The notes under the pieces are model-generated. The model did not search any database, was not told where the DNA came from, and was given only the letters and a program-made list of their open reading frames with translations. The translations under genes and the position numbers were made by a program. A stretch of DNA of 8,586 nucleotides, taken from contig JAITQP010000109.1 in assembly GCA_031288885.1 (NCBI GenBank), forward strand, positions 1-8,586, in the 5' to 3' direction. Numbering within the stretch: the first letter of the stretch is position 1; the number at the start of each line of letters is the position of its first letter. The DNA is from Prevotellaceae bacterium (GTDB lineage Bacteria > Bacteroidota > Bacteroidia > Bacteroidales > UBA932). Positions 1 through 6,141 of the stretch are shown here, piece after piece.

Positions 1-960
1 ATGCAAAATACCGAAAAATTATCGCGCTGGATGGTGATTGTCAACCCCAAAGCGGGGCGCGGGCACGGCCTGCGCGACTGGCCTGTCATCTCCAACCGCC
101 TCAACTTTAGCGGCGTGGATTTTACGTGCGTGTTTACCGAAAAAAAATTCCACGCGGTGGAGCTCACCGTAAAGGCGGTGAACGACGGCTTCCGCAAAAT
201 TGTGGTGGTGGGCGGCGACGGAACGGTGAACGAAGTCGTAAACGGCCTGTTCATACAAACGCAAACGCCGGCGAGCGAGGTAACGCTCTCCGTAATCCCC
301 GTGGGCACGGGCAACGACTGGGTGCGCATGCTCGGCATCCCCCGCACCTACAGCGACGCGGTGCAAAGCATCTGCCGCGAGCAAACCATCCTGCAAGATG
401 TGGGGAAAATTACCTTTGAGGAGGCGCGCGTAAAGCAAACCCGCTACATGGCAAACGTGTCGGGCATTGGCTTTGACGCCATGGTCAACCGCCGCTTCAA
501 CCGCCTCAAGGAGGCCGGACGAACGGGCGTTTGGCTCTACCTCTTTAGCGTGCTGATTACGCTCTTCAGGTATCGCGCCAAGCGGTTTGTTGCAAAGGTC
601 GATGGCAAAGACTTTTTTGACGGGCGCCTCTTTAGCGGCGCGGTGGGCGTGGGAAAATACAACGGCGGCGGAATGCTCCAAATGCCCGCTGCCGTGGTGG
701 ACGACGGGCTGATGGACGTTACCCTCATACGAAAAATGACGCTCTTTCGCTTTTTTGCCAACTTCCAGCGGCTCTACAACGGCACCATCTACAACTTTTA
801 CAAGGTGAGCGCCGCGCAGGGCAAAAATATTTCCATAGCATCGTACCCGCCGAGCCCCATTGAGATTGACGGCGAAGCCTGCGGGTACTCCCCCTTCGCC
901 TTTGAGCTCGTCCCCAAGAGCATCAGGGTGGTGGTGGGCGAAAAATTTCATCTGATATAA
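1..960 (+). CDS. Diacylglycerol kinase / YegS-BmrU family lipid kinase
   Basis: This is a 319-residue cytoplasmic or membrane-peripheral lipid kinase of the DAGK catalytic family. The family phosphorylates diacylglycerol or a related lipid with ATP and recycles phospholipid headgroup precursors. The N-terminal nucleotide-binding fold shows NPKAGRG (residues 15-21), the signature GGDGTVNEVVNGL (71-83) and PVGTGND (100-106). The C-terminal beta-sandwich half holds the GKYNGGGM stretch and the late IDGE motif near residue 290, which belongs to the catalytic site in relatives. The length fits the family (about 290-330). The ATG is the first base of the window, so an upstream start cannot be excluded, but only 14 residues precede the NPKAG strand, as is usual. 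The next gene starts 3 bases after the stop, so the two are probably co-transcribed. The exact lipid substrate cannot be read from the sequence. Confidence 0.93.
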   Translation: MQNTEKLSRWMVIVNPKAGRGHGLRDWPVISNRLNFSGVDFTCVFTEKKFHAVELTVKAVNDGFRKIVVVGGDGTVNEVVNGLFIQTQTPASEVTLSVIPVGTGNDWVRMLGIPRTYSDAVQSICREQTILQDVGKITFEEARVKQTRYMANVSGIGFDAMVNRRFNRLKEAGRTGVWLYLFSVLITLFRYRAKRFVAKVDGKDFFDGRLFSGAVGVGKYNGGGMLQMPAAVVDDGLMDVTLIRKMTLFRFFANFQRLYNGTIYNFYKVSAAQGKNISIASYPPSPIEIDGEACGYSPFAFELVPKSIRVVVGEKFHLI

Positions 961-963
961 GCA

Positions 964-2010
964 ATGATTACAAGTGACAGCACAACGCTGCGCGAGGTGG
1001 TAGCGCACCGCGTGGGCAGCAAAGCCGGCGGCGAGGGCGTGCGCCTTTCGGCAGCGCCAATGAGCGTAGGCAGCGAGGTGGGCGAGCTGCTAATGCGCTA
1101 CTTTTTGTCGTCCTTCAAGGCGCAGGAGTACTACACCCTGCGGCGCGACGACAGCGCCTCCGCCCCAAACGTGGTTTACGGCAGCGTATGCGCCATTTTC
1201 GACAACCCCGATACGCTGGTGAAGCAGTCGTCCGCGCTGGCAAGGCACCTCTACGAGCAGGGCGCAGACGGCAAGGTGAAGGGTGGCGATTTTTTTGTCG
1301 CCTACCTCAAGGACTGCATGGTGGACGGCGAAGCACTGGACGCAGTAGGGCTCTTCAAGTCCGAAAATCAGGAGCACTTTTTGAAGCTCCAGCCGCACGA
1401 CGACAGCTTCGGCATCAGCGCCGACAGCGGCATCAGCGTCAGCAAGCCGGACAGGGGTTGCCTCATCTTCAACACCGACCGCGAGGAGGGATTTCTGGTC
1501 GCCATAACGGGCAGCAGCCGCAGCATTAGCGACGAGCAGTACTGGACGGATTGCTTCCTGAACGCCGTGCAGCGCAAGGACGACTTTTTCAGAACGCAGC
1601 AGGCCTTATCGCTCTGCAAAAGCTTTGTCACGCAGCGCCTGCCCGAAACCTTTGAGGTGACAAAAGCCGACCAAGCCGATATGCTCAACAAATCGGTAAA
1701 ATTTTTCAAGGAAAACGACAGCTTCAGCATGGACGAGTTTGCGCAGGAGGTTATTGCCGACCCCGAAGCCATTAAAAGCTTCAAAAGCTACAGGCGCGAG
1801 CTGGAGCGCGAGGGCGACGAGGAGATACCGGAGCAGTTTGAGATATCGGAGGCTGCCGTGAAAAGGCAGGCGCGGGCGCTGAAAAGCGTGATAAAGCTCG
1901 ACAAGAACTTCCACATTTACGTGCACGGGCGGCGCGAGTACATTTCGCGCGGCTACGACGAGCAAACAGGAATGCACTTCTACCAGCTGTTTTTTAAGGA
2001 GGAGGCGTAG
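964..2010 (+). CDS. 37-kDa nucleoid-associated protein, NdpA/YejK family
   Basis: The 348-residue protein resembles the 37-kDa nucleoid-associated family (E. coli YejK/NdpA, about 335 residues), which binds DNA in the nucleoid; its precise role is poorly known. Family-like features are the early GELLMRYFLSSFK segment, the central GGDFFVAYLKDCMVDGE-like strand pair (an N-terminal barrel-like half), the FFRTQQALSLCKSFV helix, and a strongly conserved-looking tail with LDKNFHIYVHG (312-322) and RGYDEQTGM (329-337). The protein has many charged residues and no signal peptide or membrane segment. It starts 3 bases after the lipid kinase with no clear ribosome-binding site, which suggests coupled translation. 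The C-terminal codons contain AAGGAGGAGG, which would be a good Shine-Dalgarno for the tiny frame that follows. Family recognition is from memory of its sequence pattern. Confidence 0.85.
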   Translation: MITSDSTTLREVVAHRVGSKAGGEGVRLSAAPMSVGSEVGELLMRYFLSSFKAQEYYTLRRDDSASAPNVVYGSVCAIFDNPDTLVKQSSALARHLYEQGADGKVKGGDFFVAYLKDCMVDGEALDAVGLFKSENQEHFLKLQPHDDSFGISADSGISVSKPDRGCLIFNTDREEGFLVAITGSSRSISDEQYWTDCFLNAVQRKDDFFRTQQALSLCKSFVTQRLPETFEVTKADQADMLNKSVKFFKENDSFSMDEFAQEVIADPEAIKSFKSYRRELEREGDEEIPEQFEISEAAVKRQARALKSVIKLDKNFHIYVHGRREYISRGYDEQTGMHFYQLFFKEEA

Positions 2011-2012
2011 CG

Positions 2013-2066
2013 ATGCTGCCGCCTGAGGTGGAGCAGGAGGTCAAATCAACCTACGGCACAGCCTGA
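2013..2066 (+). other. Possible 17-codon mini-ORF or gene remnant after ndpA
   Basis: An ATG two bases past the ndpA stop opens a 17-codon frame (MLPPEVEQEVKSTYGTA) ending in TGA at 2064-2066. The purine-rich AAGGAGGAGG at about 1996-2005 lies at a suitable distance to act as a ribosome-binding site. The frame ends 3 bases from the stop of the convergent gene. It could be the surviving 5' end of a gene that once followed ndpA, or chance. No family is recognised and coding status is doubtful. Confidence 0.15.
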
Positions 2067-2069
2067 AAA

Positions 2070-2459
2070 TCATTCCCAAAAGCTTTCCGGCAGGTACACG
2101 TTTTCGATATTTTCGTCTATGGCCGGCTGAAACAGCGGGGCGATTTCGTCGGGCGTGAACCCCGCAATGCCGCAGCCTATTTCGGTAACGAGGAACTTCA
2201 GCTCGGGGTGCGCCTTGGCAAAGCTTAAAAAATCATCCACGTAGGGTTTGATTTCCTCCGCCGAGCCAAACATGGTTGGGATGGCGTAGGTTTGCCCCTG
2301 CAACCCGACGCCCTGCCCCCACACGGCGCCCCACTGCATTGCCATGTGCGCCGCGCCGCCGCCGTGAAAACCGGCGGAGTTGCTGCCAAAGACAAAAATC
2401 TCGCCTTGCTGCAGGGATTTAATCCACTTGGGGGAAATTCTTTTGCTATTCATGGACAT
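2070..2459 (-). CDS. Small macrodomain-like protein (A1S_2505-type family)
   Basis: This 129-residue soluble protein is the third gene of the minus-strand operon. The sequence shows IFVFGSNSAGFHGGGAA (21-37), a GQGVGLQGQTYAIPT stretch (48-62), and VTEIGCGIAGF (91-101) followed by an acidic helix and a short LPESFW tail. I recognise the pattern as a family often filed under a phage non-structural protein name (A1S_2505). The order of a glycine-rich loop after a hydrophobic strand, then a late (I/L)GCG-x-x-G motif, is like ALC1/TARG1/DarG-type macrodomains, which bind or hydrolyse ADP-ribose. That relation is my inference. Its frame overlaps the preceding DUF3990 gene by 14 bases (8 if the second ATG at 2453 is used), so the two are likely coupled. 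Its GC content is high, like the outer genes and unlike its two operon partners. It could instead be a metabolic enzyme unrelated to ADP-ribose. Confidence 0.8.
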   Translation of the reverse strand: MSMNSKRISPKWIKSLQQGEIFVFGSNSAGFHGGGAAHMAMQWGAVWGQGVGLQGQTYAIPTMFGSAEEIKPYVDDFLSFAKAHPELKFLVTEIGCGIAGFTPDEIAPLFQPAIDENIENVYLPESFWE

Positions 2460-2943
2460 TTACTGTTTTTACAAATCGAAGCGTTTCAATAGCTTTAGGC
2501 GTATGGAAAGAGAGCTGGTCGAACAGGACGTATGTTTTCAGCTGCGCTATGGTTGCCTCTACCGACAAAACGCCCCGCTCGTAAAGCAGCAACGTGGCAT
2601 ATAAAGAATCGTTGGCAACAGGCCCCATAGCCATATCATACGTTTCGGCAGCTACACCTTTCCTGTTGCTGAACACAAACTCCAACCATTCCTTTGTTGC
2701 GCCTTCAAAATGTTTGACCTTATACTCTCCCGACGATAGCACAGCGTCGTCCATTTCGTATTCGACAACGTAGGCGTTCTCGGCGCCAAACCGTTTTTGC
2801 CGTAAAGTCGCCCATTTCCTCGCCTGCTCAAAGCTCCGCGTGGTATAAAAACCTTTGCCGAAATCGGTTTCTTGCCTGCATTTCGACAAATCGGGCTGCC
2901 TAACGTCAGCGGTAAATGTGCCGTGATACAGCTTCATTTTCAT
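2446..2943 (-). CDS. DUF3990 family protein, ADP-ribosyltransferase-like
   Basis: The 165-residue protein matches the DUF3990 pattern: LYHGT (5-9), PDLS then DFGKGFYTT (27-35), EQARKWA (39-45), EWLEFVFSNR (85-94), GPVANDSLY (107-115) and DQLSFHTPKAIETLRF (142-157). The first two motifs look like the PARP-type ADP-ribosyltransferase signatures HG(S/T) and GKG(I/F)Y, giving H7 and Y33 as candidate NAD-binding residues. The third catalytic residue is not evident. A role as an ADP-ribosyltransferase toxin or effector is inferred, not shown. There is no signal peptide. It begins with an ATGA overlap (2940-2943) with the upstream DUF3791-type gene and overlaps the macrodomain-like gene downstream, so all three form one translationally linked unit. 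A second ATG at 2937 would remove only two residues. Its GC content is lower than that of the flanking core genes. Confidence 0.85.
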   Translation of the reverse strand: MKMKLYHGTFTADVRQPDLSKCRQETDFGKGFYTTRSFEQARKWATLRQKRFGAENAYVVEYEMDDAVLSSGEYKVKHFEGATKEWLEFVFSNRKGVAAETYDMAMGPVANDSLYATLLLYERGVLSVEATIAQLKTYVLFDQLSFHTPKAIETLRFVKTVNVHE

Positions 2944-3338
2944 TTGCTTTTTAGAAAATCATCTATCGTTTCCATAATGTACGCCTTACCCTGCGTATGC
3001 AGCACGTCAAAGTTGCTGCTCAGGAAATCAAAAACCTTTTCGGTTGTAAAGGTGGTCAAAACCGTTTCCGCCGCTTGACCGCTAAAGCTTTTATAGCCCT
3101 CTACGCAAAAAATGAAGAAGAGCGTTATTTTTCGGTTTTTCAGCAAGCTTTGCTGGGCGGCTTTTTCCTCCTCAATAACGTTGTAGAGCGCATAACCGCT
3201 CTCATACCACCACTTTGTGTCTTCGGACAGCAATTTGGGGTAAAAATCGGAGGAGTATAGGTAGTGCAGGGCGTCGGTAAAGCCCACCGTCTTCTTCTCC
3301 GCGATAATTTCCGCCAATTCCTGAATTTTGAACGGCAT
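2940..3338 (-). CDS. Two-part DUF3791-type protein, first gene of the cassette
   Basis: Read from the ATG at 3338, this is a 132-residue soluble protein in two parts. Residues 1-60 (FKIQELAEIIAEKK, ALHYLYSSDFYPKLL, TKWWYESGYALYNVI) form a helical segment that I associate with small proteins encoded beside DUF3990 genes. Residues 65-132 match DUF3791: FFIFCVEGYK (74-83), VFDFLSSNFDVLHTQGKAYIMETIDDFLK (102-130). DUF3791 is commonly a neighbour of DUF3990; its biochemical role is unknown, and a partner or antitoxin-like role is inference. The frame can also open at a GTG at 3371, adding 11 residues. I prefer the ATG because homologous N-termini begin just before the FxIQ helix. It is the promoter-proximal gene of the operon and shares an ATGA overlap with the DUF3990 gene. 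Confidence 0.8.
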   Translation of the reverse strand: MPFKIQELAEIIAEKKTVGFTDALHYLYSSDFYPKLLSEDTKWWYESGYALYNVIEEEKAAQQSLLKNRKITLFFIFCVEGYKSFSGQAAETVLTTFTTEKVFDFLSSNFDVLHTQGKAYIMETIDDFLKSK

Positions 3339-3398
3339 CACGGCTTCTTCTATTGTACCTGTTGCTTCCACTACTTATCCGCTAATTGTTTAACAGCG

Positions 3399-3431
3399 CA
3401 AATGTACAGCTTTTTTTCGGAAAATAGCAAA
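3399..3431 (-). promoter_or_regulatory. Bacteroidota-type promoter for the minus-strand cassette
   Basis: Read on the minus strand, TTTG (3431-3428) is followed after 21 bases by TACATTTG (3406-3399), an exact match to the TAnnTTTG -7 consensus with a near-ideal spacer. It predicts a transcript start near 3394, about 20 bases before the GTG at 3371 or about 55 before the ATG at 3338. Prediction from sequence only. Confidence 0.65.
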
Positions 3432-3464
3432 TTTGGGTAAAGTGTGCTCCGCTTTGGTTACGCG

Positions 3465-3488
3465 CTTGAAAATTTCAAAAATTTCAAG
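3465..3488. repeat. Operator-like tandem/palindromic repeat inside the promoter
   Basis: The 9-base unit AAATTTCAA occurs twice head-to-tail (3470-3478 and 3479-3487). TTGAAAATTTCAA (3466-3478) is a perfect palindrome around a central A, and CTTGAAA (3465-3471) is mirrored by TTTCAAG (3482-3488). All of this fills the -33 element and spacer of the rightward promoter, where a bound repressor would block polymerase. An operator function is inferred. Confidence 0.5.
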
Positions 3489-3496
3489 TAACTTTG
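3466..3496 (+). promoter_or_regulatory. Bacteroidota-type promoter for the antitoxin-like gene
   Basis: TTG (3466-3468), a 20-base spacer, then TAACTTTG (3489-3496) fit the TTTG/TAnnTTTG promoter pattern. The predicted start near 3501 leaves a leader of about 19 bases to the ATG at 3520. It also rules against the longer reading frame that opens at 3433, since that start would lie upstream of transcription. Confidence 0.65.
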
Positions 3497-3519
3497 CGGA
3501 GAAAATAACAAGAGAAATT

Positions 3520-3714
3520 ATGCAAACCTCCGCTTTACTAAATCAAATCTATCAGCTGCCGCTTCATGAACGCATGCTGATAGTAGAGCGCACTATTCAC
3601 TCCATGCGCATGGAAGCTGCGCCGGAGCATTCCGCTGCACTTATGGCTGACGAATACCGCAACAATGCAGAGCTAACGGTTTTTACCCAACTTGATGCTG
3701 AAGATTTTTTATGA
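3520..3714 (+). CDS. Orphan type II antitoxin-like small protein
   Basis: This 64-residue acidic protein follows a pattern I know from Bacteroidota antitoxins paired with MazF/PemK-type toxins: a hydrophobic N-terminal helix (ALLNQIYQLPLHERMLIVERTIHSMR, about residues 5-30), an ADEYRNNAELTVFTQLD segment and an ending near EDF. The start is the ATG at 3520, because a good promoter ends at 3496; an in-frame ATG at 3433 would add 29 implausible residues. Relatives usually end in EDFYE-x-R. Here the frame ends EDFL at a T6 run (3705-3710), and dropping one T would restore EDFYD. No toxin gene follows: the next gene, 49 bases on, is a TonB receptor. It may be an orphan or a relic. The toxin-antitoxin assignment is by pattern memory and is moderate. 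Confidence 0.6.
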   Translation: MQTSALLNQIYQLPLHERMLIVERTIHSMRMEAAPEHSAALMADEYRNNAELTVFTQLDAEDFL

Positions 3715-3735
3715 TTATTTTTTCTGCTACCTTTG
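3705..3735 (+). promoter_or_regulatory. Promoter for the TonB-dependent receptor gene
   Basis: TACCTTTG (3728-3735) is an exact TAnnTTTG match. The -33 position 20 bases upstream is only TTT (3705-3707), so that half is weak. The predicted start near 3740 gives a leader of about 24 bases to the ATG at 3764, similar to the antitoxin gene. The promoter overlaps the last codons of the antitoxin-like gene. Confidence 0.5.
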
Positions 3736-3763
3736 CGCCCTCAGTTGTAATTTAAATTTTAGC

Positions 3764-6115
3764 ATGAAAAAAAACCATTTCTTTTTGTTAACTTTAATTG
3801 CTTTTCATTTCAGCTTTACATGCTTTGCCCAAACGGGAATGCAAACCGTTAGAGGTACGGTAAATGACAAGCAAACGCGCACGCCCTTAATCGGCGCGGT
3901 AGTCTCCATCCGAGCGGAAAAAGAAACCTACTATGCAACCAGCGATACAGGCGGAAATTTTGCGCTGCAAGCGCCCGTGGGCAGGTGCCACGTGTCCGCG
4001 TCGTACCTTGGCTACGATGGCTACAGCTTGGACAACCTGCTGGTTCACTCGGGCAAGGAGGCCGTTCTGGAGATACTGCTGGAGGAAAAGGTGACCCACC
4101 TTGACGAAATAGTTATCACCCCAAAAGTCCAAAAAGATGCGCCGCTCAACAAGCTGGCCACCGCCAGCGCCCGCATGCTGAGCACCGAAGAGGCCGACCG
4201 GTACGCCGGCTCGTGGAGCGACCCCGCCCGTATGGTCTCCAACCTTGCGGGAGTGGCGTCGGCAAACGACTCGCGGAATGACATTGTAATTCGCGGAAAT
4301 TCGCCTACCGGCGTGCAGTGGCGGTTAGACGGCTTTGAAATTGCCAACCCCAACCATTTTGGGAGCATTGGCGAAACAGGGGGAAATATCGGCATGATTA
4401 ACACTAATCAGCTCACCAACTCCGACTTCTACACGGGCGCGTTCCCCGCCGAGTTTGGCAACTTAACGTCGGGTTTGTTTGACCTGAAGCTCAGAAACGG
4501 CAACAGCCACAAGCGGGAGTACCTGCTCTCCATGGGCTTTAATGGGCTCGAAGCTGGGGCCGAGGGCAGATTTACGGGCAGCTCCAACGCCTCCTACATG
4601 ATAAATGGCCGGTATTCGTTTTTGCAGTCGCTCCACGCAATTGGGTTGGAGGTGAGTGGAACAAAGGGTGCAGTTCCCATGTACCACGACGTGTCCATGA
4701 AGCTGAACTTTCCCATGAAGCGCTCAAATTTGTCCCTGATAGCGCTTGCAGGGGCAAGCAAAATCAACATGAAAGACGACATGACCGACGACAGCGAATG
4801 GGCAGCCGGCGATTGGGGGCAGGAGATAGCTATGCGAAACCAGCAATTTTTTGTAGGCGCCAGCTACACCTACCGCTTCGACAACAACACCCGATTGGAA
4901 AACAGAGTGTCGGCGCAAAGATTTTCGAGCGCTATCGACGTACATGCGCTGAGCTACATGGATAGCACCAGAAACCGCTACTACGATACCGATATGTCCG
5001 AAAGCCGTGTTTCCTACTCCTCCAAGCTGATAAAAAAGATAAACGCTAAAAACAGCCTGAACGCAGGCGTTGGCGCCGACATGTACATCACAGCCCTTGC
5101 CGACAACTTCTACCCCGATACAACCCCCAACGTCCCGCTCCCGCTGCGCAGCAGCAACAACACCTCGTCCCTGCTGCGCGGATTTTTCCAGTGGCAGCAC
5201 AAGTTCAACGATAGGGTAAGCCTTCTGCCGGGTGTTCACGCGCAGCTTTTCACCCTAAATCAGGATTTCAGCGTTGAGCCTCGCTTGGGATTTCAGTGGA
5301 AAATGACGCCTGCGCTGACGCTGGGCGCCTCAACCGGACTGTACTCGCAGCTGCAGCCTTTTCCGCTCTACTTTTACGAGCTCGAGGGAGAGCTGGTGAA
5401 CAAAGACGTGGGCATGTCGCGCAGCTGGCAAACGGCGCTGTCTGTGGACAACAAAATATCGTCCTCGTGGAGGGTAAAAACGGAGCTGTACTACCAGCTG
5501 CAGTACAACGTGCCGGTTATCCCCGAAACGCCGGAGGAGTCCGTCATCAACTTTGGCGGCGACTACGCCAGCCAGTGGAGCTACGCGTTTGAAAACAGCG
5601 GAAAGGGCTACAGCTACGGAGTTGAGCTCACCGTAGAAAAGTTTTTCGACAAAGATTGGTACTGGATGCTCACCGCTTCGCTGTATGAGGCGAAGTACAG
5701 GGGCTACGACGGCGTGCTGCGCAACTCCAAATTCAACGGCAACTTTGCGCTCAACACGCTGGCGGGGTACGAATTTAAGCTGGCGGGCAACACCCTAATG
5801 TCGTTCAACATAAAAATTGCCTTCATGGGCAACCGGCGCTATACGCCTGCCCAATCTTTGCCCAACAAGGTTGATATAGTGTATGACTTCCCCCACATAA
5901 ACACCTTGCAACTGCCAAGCTACTTCAGGGCGGATTTCAACGTCAACGTCAAAACCAGCTACAAGAAGTTCTCTCACGAGTACTTTGTTGAGATAGACAA
6001 CCTCACAAACAGTAAAAATGTCTGGACGCAGCACTATAGCATCACCCAAGAGAAGTATAAATTTACCTACCAGCAAATGCTCTCCCTGATGGGTGGAGTA
6101 AGGCTTTACTTTTGA
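3764..6115 (+). CDS. TonB-dependent outer-membrane receptor with CarboxypepD-reg-like domain
   Basis: From the ATG at 3764 this is a 783-residue outer-membrane receptor. Such proteins import a bound ligand into the periplasm using energy from TonB-ExbB-ExbD. Residues 1-22 form a signal peptide ending CFA, with cleavage likely before Q23. Residues 29-110 are a carboxypeptidase-regulatory-like beta domain (VRGTVNDKQTRTPLIGAVV, LGYDGY). DEIVITP (114-120) sits where a TonB-box-like segment is expected. The plug runs about 128-248, with VIRGNSPTG (176-183), WRLDGFEIANPNHFG (186-200) and TGAFPAEFGN (224-233). The rest is the beta-barrel, ending in the expected terminal Phe (GGVRLYF). The frame is open upstream to 3692, but the promoter at 3728 and the signal peptide favour 3764. 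There is no SusD gene beside it, so this is not a standard glycan-uptake pair. The ligand is unknown. Confidence 0.92.
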   Translation: MKKNHFFLLTLIAFHFSFTCFAQTGMQTVRGTVNDKQTRTPLIGAVVSIRAEKETYYATSDTGGNFALQAPVGRCHVSASYLGYDGYSLDNLLVHSGKEAVLEILLEEKVTHLDEIVITPKVQKDAPLNKLATASARMLSTEEADRYAGSWSDPARMVSNLAGVASANDSRNDIVIRGNSPTGVQWRLDGFEIANPNHFGSIGETGGNIGMINTNQLTNSDFYTGAFPAEFGNLTSGLFDLKLRNGNSHKREYLLSMGFNGLEAGAEGRFTGSSNASYMINGRYSFLQSLHAIGLEVSGTKGAVPMYHDVSMKLNFPMKRSNLSLIALAGASKINMKDDMTDDSEWAAGDWGQEIAMRNQQFFVGASYTYRFDNNTRLENRVSAQRFSSAIDVHALSYMDSTRNRYYDTDMSESRVSYSSKLIKKINAKNSLNAGVGADMYITALADNFYPDTTPNVPLPLRSSNNTSSLLRGFFQWQHKFNDRVSLLPGVHAQLFTLNQDFSVEPRLGFQWKMTPALTLGASTGLYSQLQPFPLYFYELEGELVNKDVGMSRSWQTALSVDNKISSSWRVKTELYYQLQYNVPVIPETPEESVINFGGDYASQWSYAFENSGKGYSYGVELTVEKFFDKDWYWMLTASLYEAKYRGYDGVLRNSKFNGNFALNTLAGYEFKLAGNTLMSFNIKIAFMGNRRYTPAQSLPNKVDIVYDFPHINTLQLPSYFRADFNVNVKTSYKKFSHEYFVEIDNLTNSKNVWTQHYSITQEKYKFTYQQMLSLMGGVRLYF
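6107..6114 (+). promoter_or_regulatory. Possible -7 element upstream of argE
   Basis: TACTTTTG matches TAnnTTTG and would start transcripts near 6119, about 22 bases before the argE ATG, like the leaders of the two promoters upstream. No TTG is found at the -33 position, and these bases are also the final Tyr-Phe-stop codons of the receptor, so a chance match is likely. Otherwise argE could be read through from the receptor 26 bases upstream. Confidence 0.25.
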
Positions 6116-6141
6116 GCAACCTATAATTCCCAACTAAAAAA

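Noticed and set aside
19..1008. Long open frame of 329 codons on the minus strand, antisense to the lipid kinase.
   Set aside because: It mirrors a GC-rich gene with clear kinase motifs; its translation is rich in His, Ala and Arg and low in structure, as expected of a shadow frame.
3433..3519. Longer start for the antitoxin-like gene, adding 29 residues.
   Set aside because: The predicted promoter (3466-3496) lies inside this stretch, and the added residues do not fit the family's N-terminus.
3692..3763. Longer start for the TonB receptor.
   Set aside because: It would bury the signal peptide behind 24 residues, and the promoter at 3728-3735 starts transcription downstream of it.
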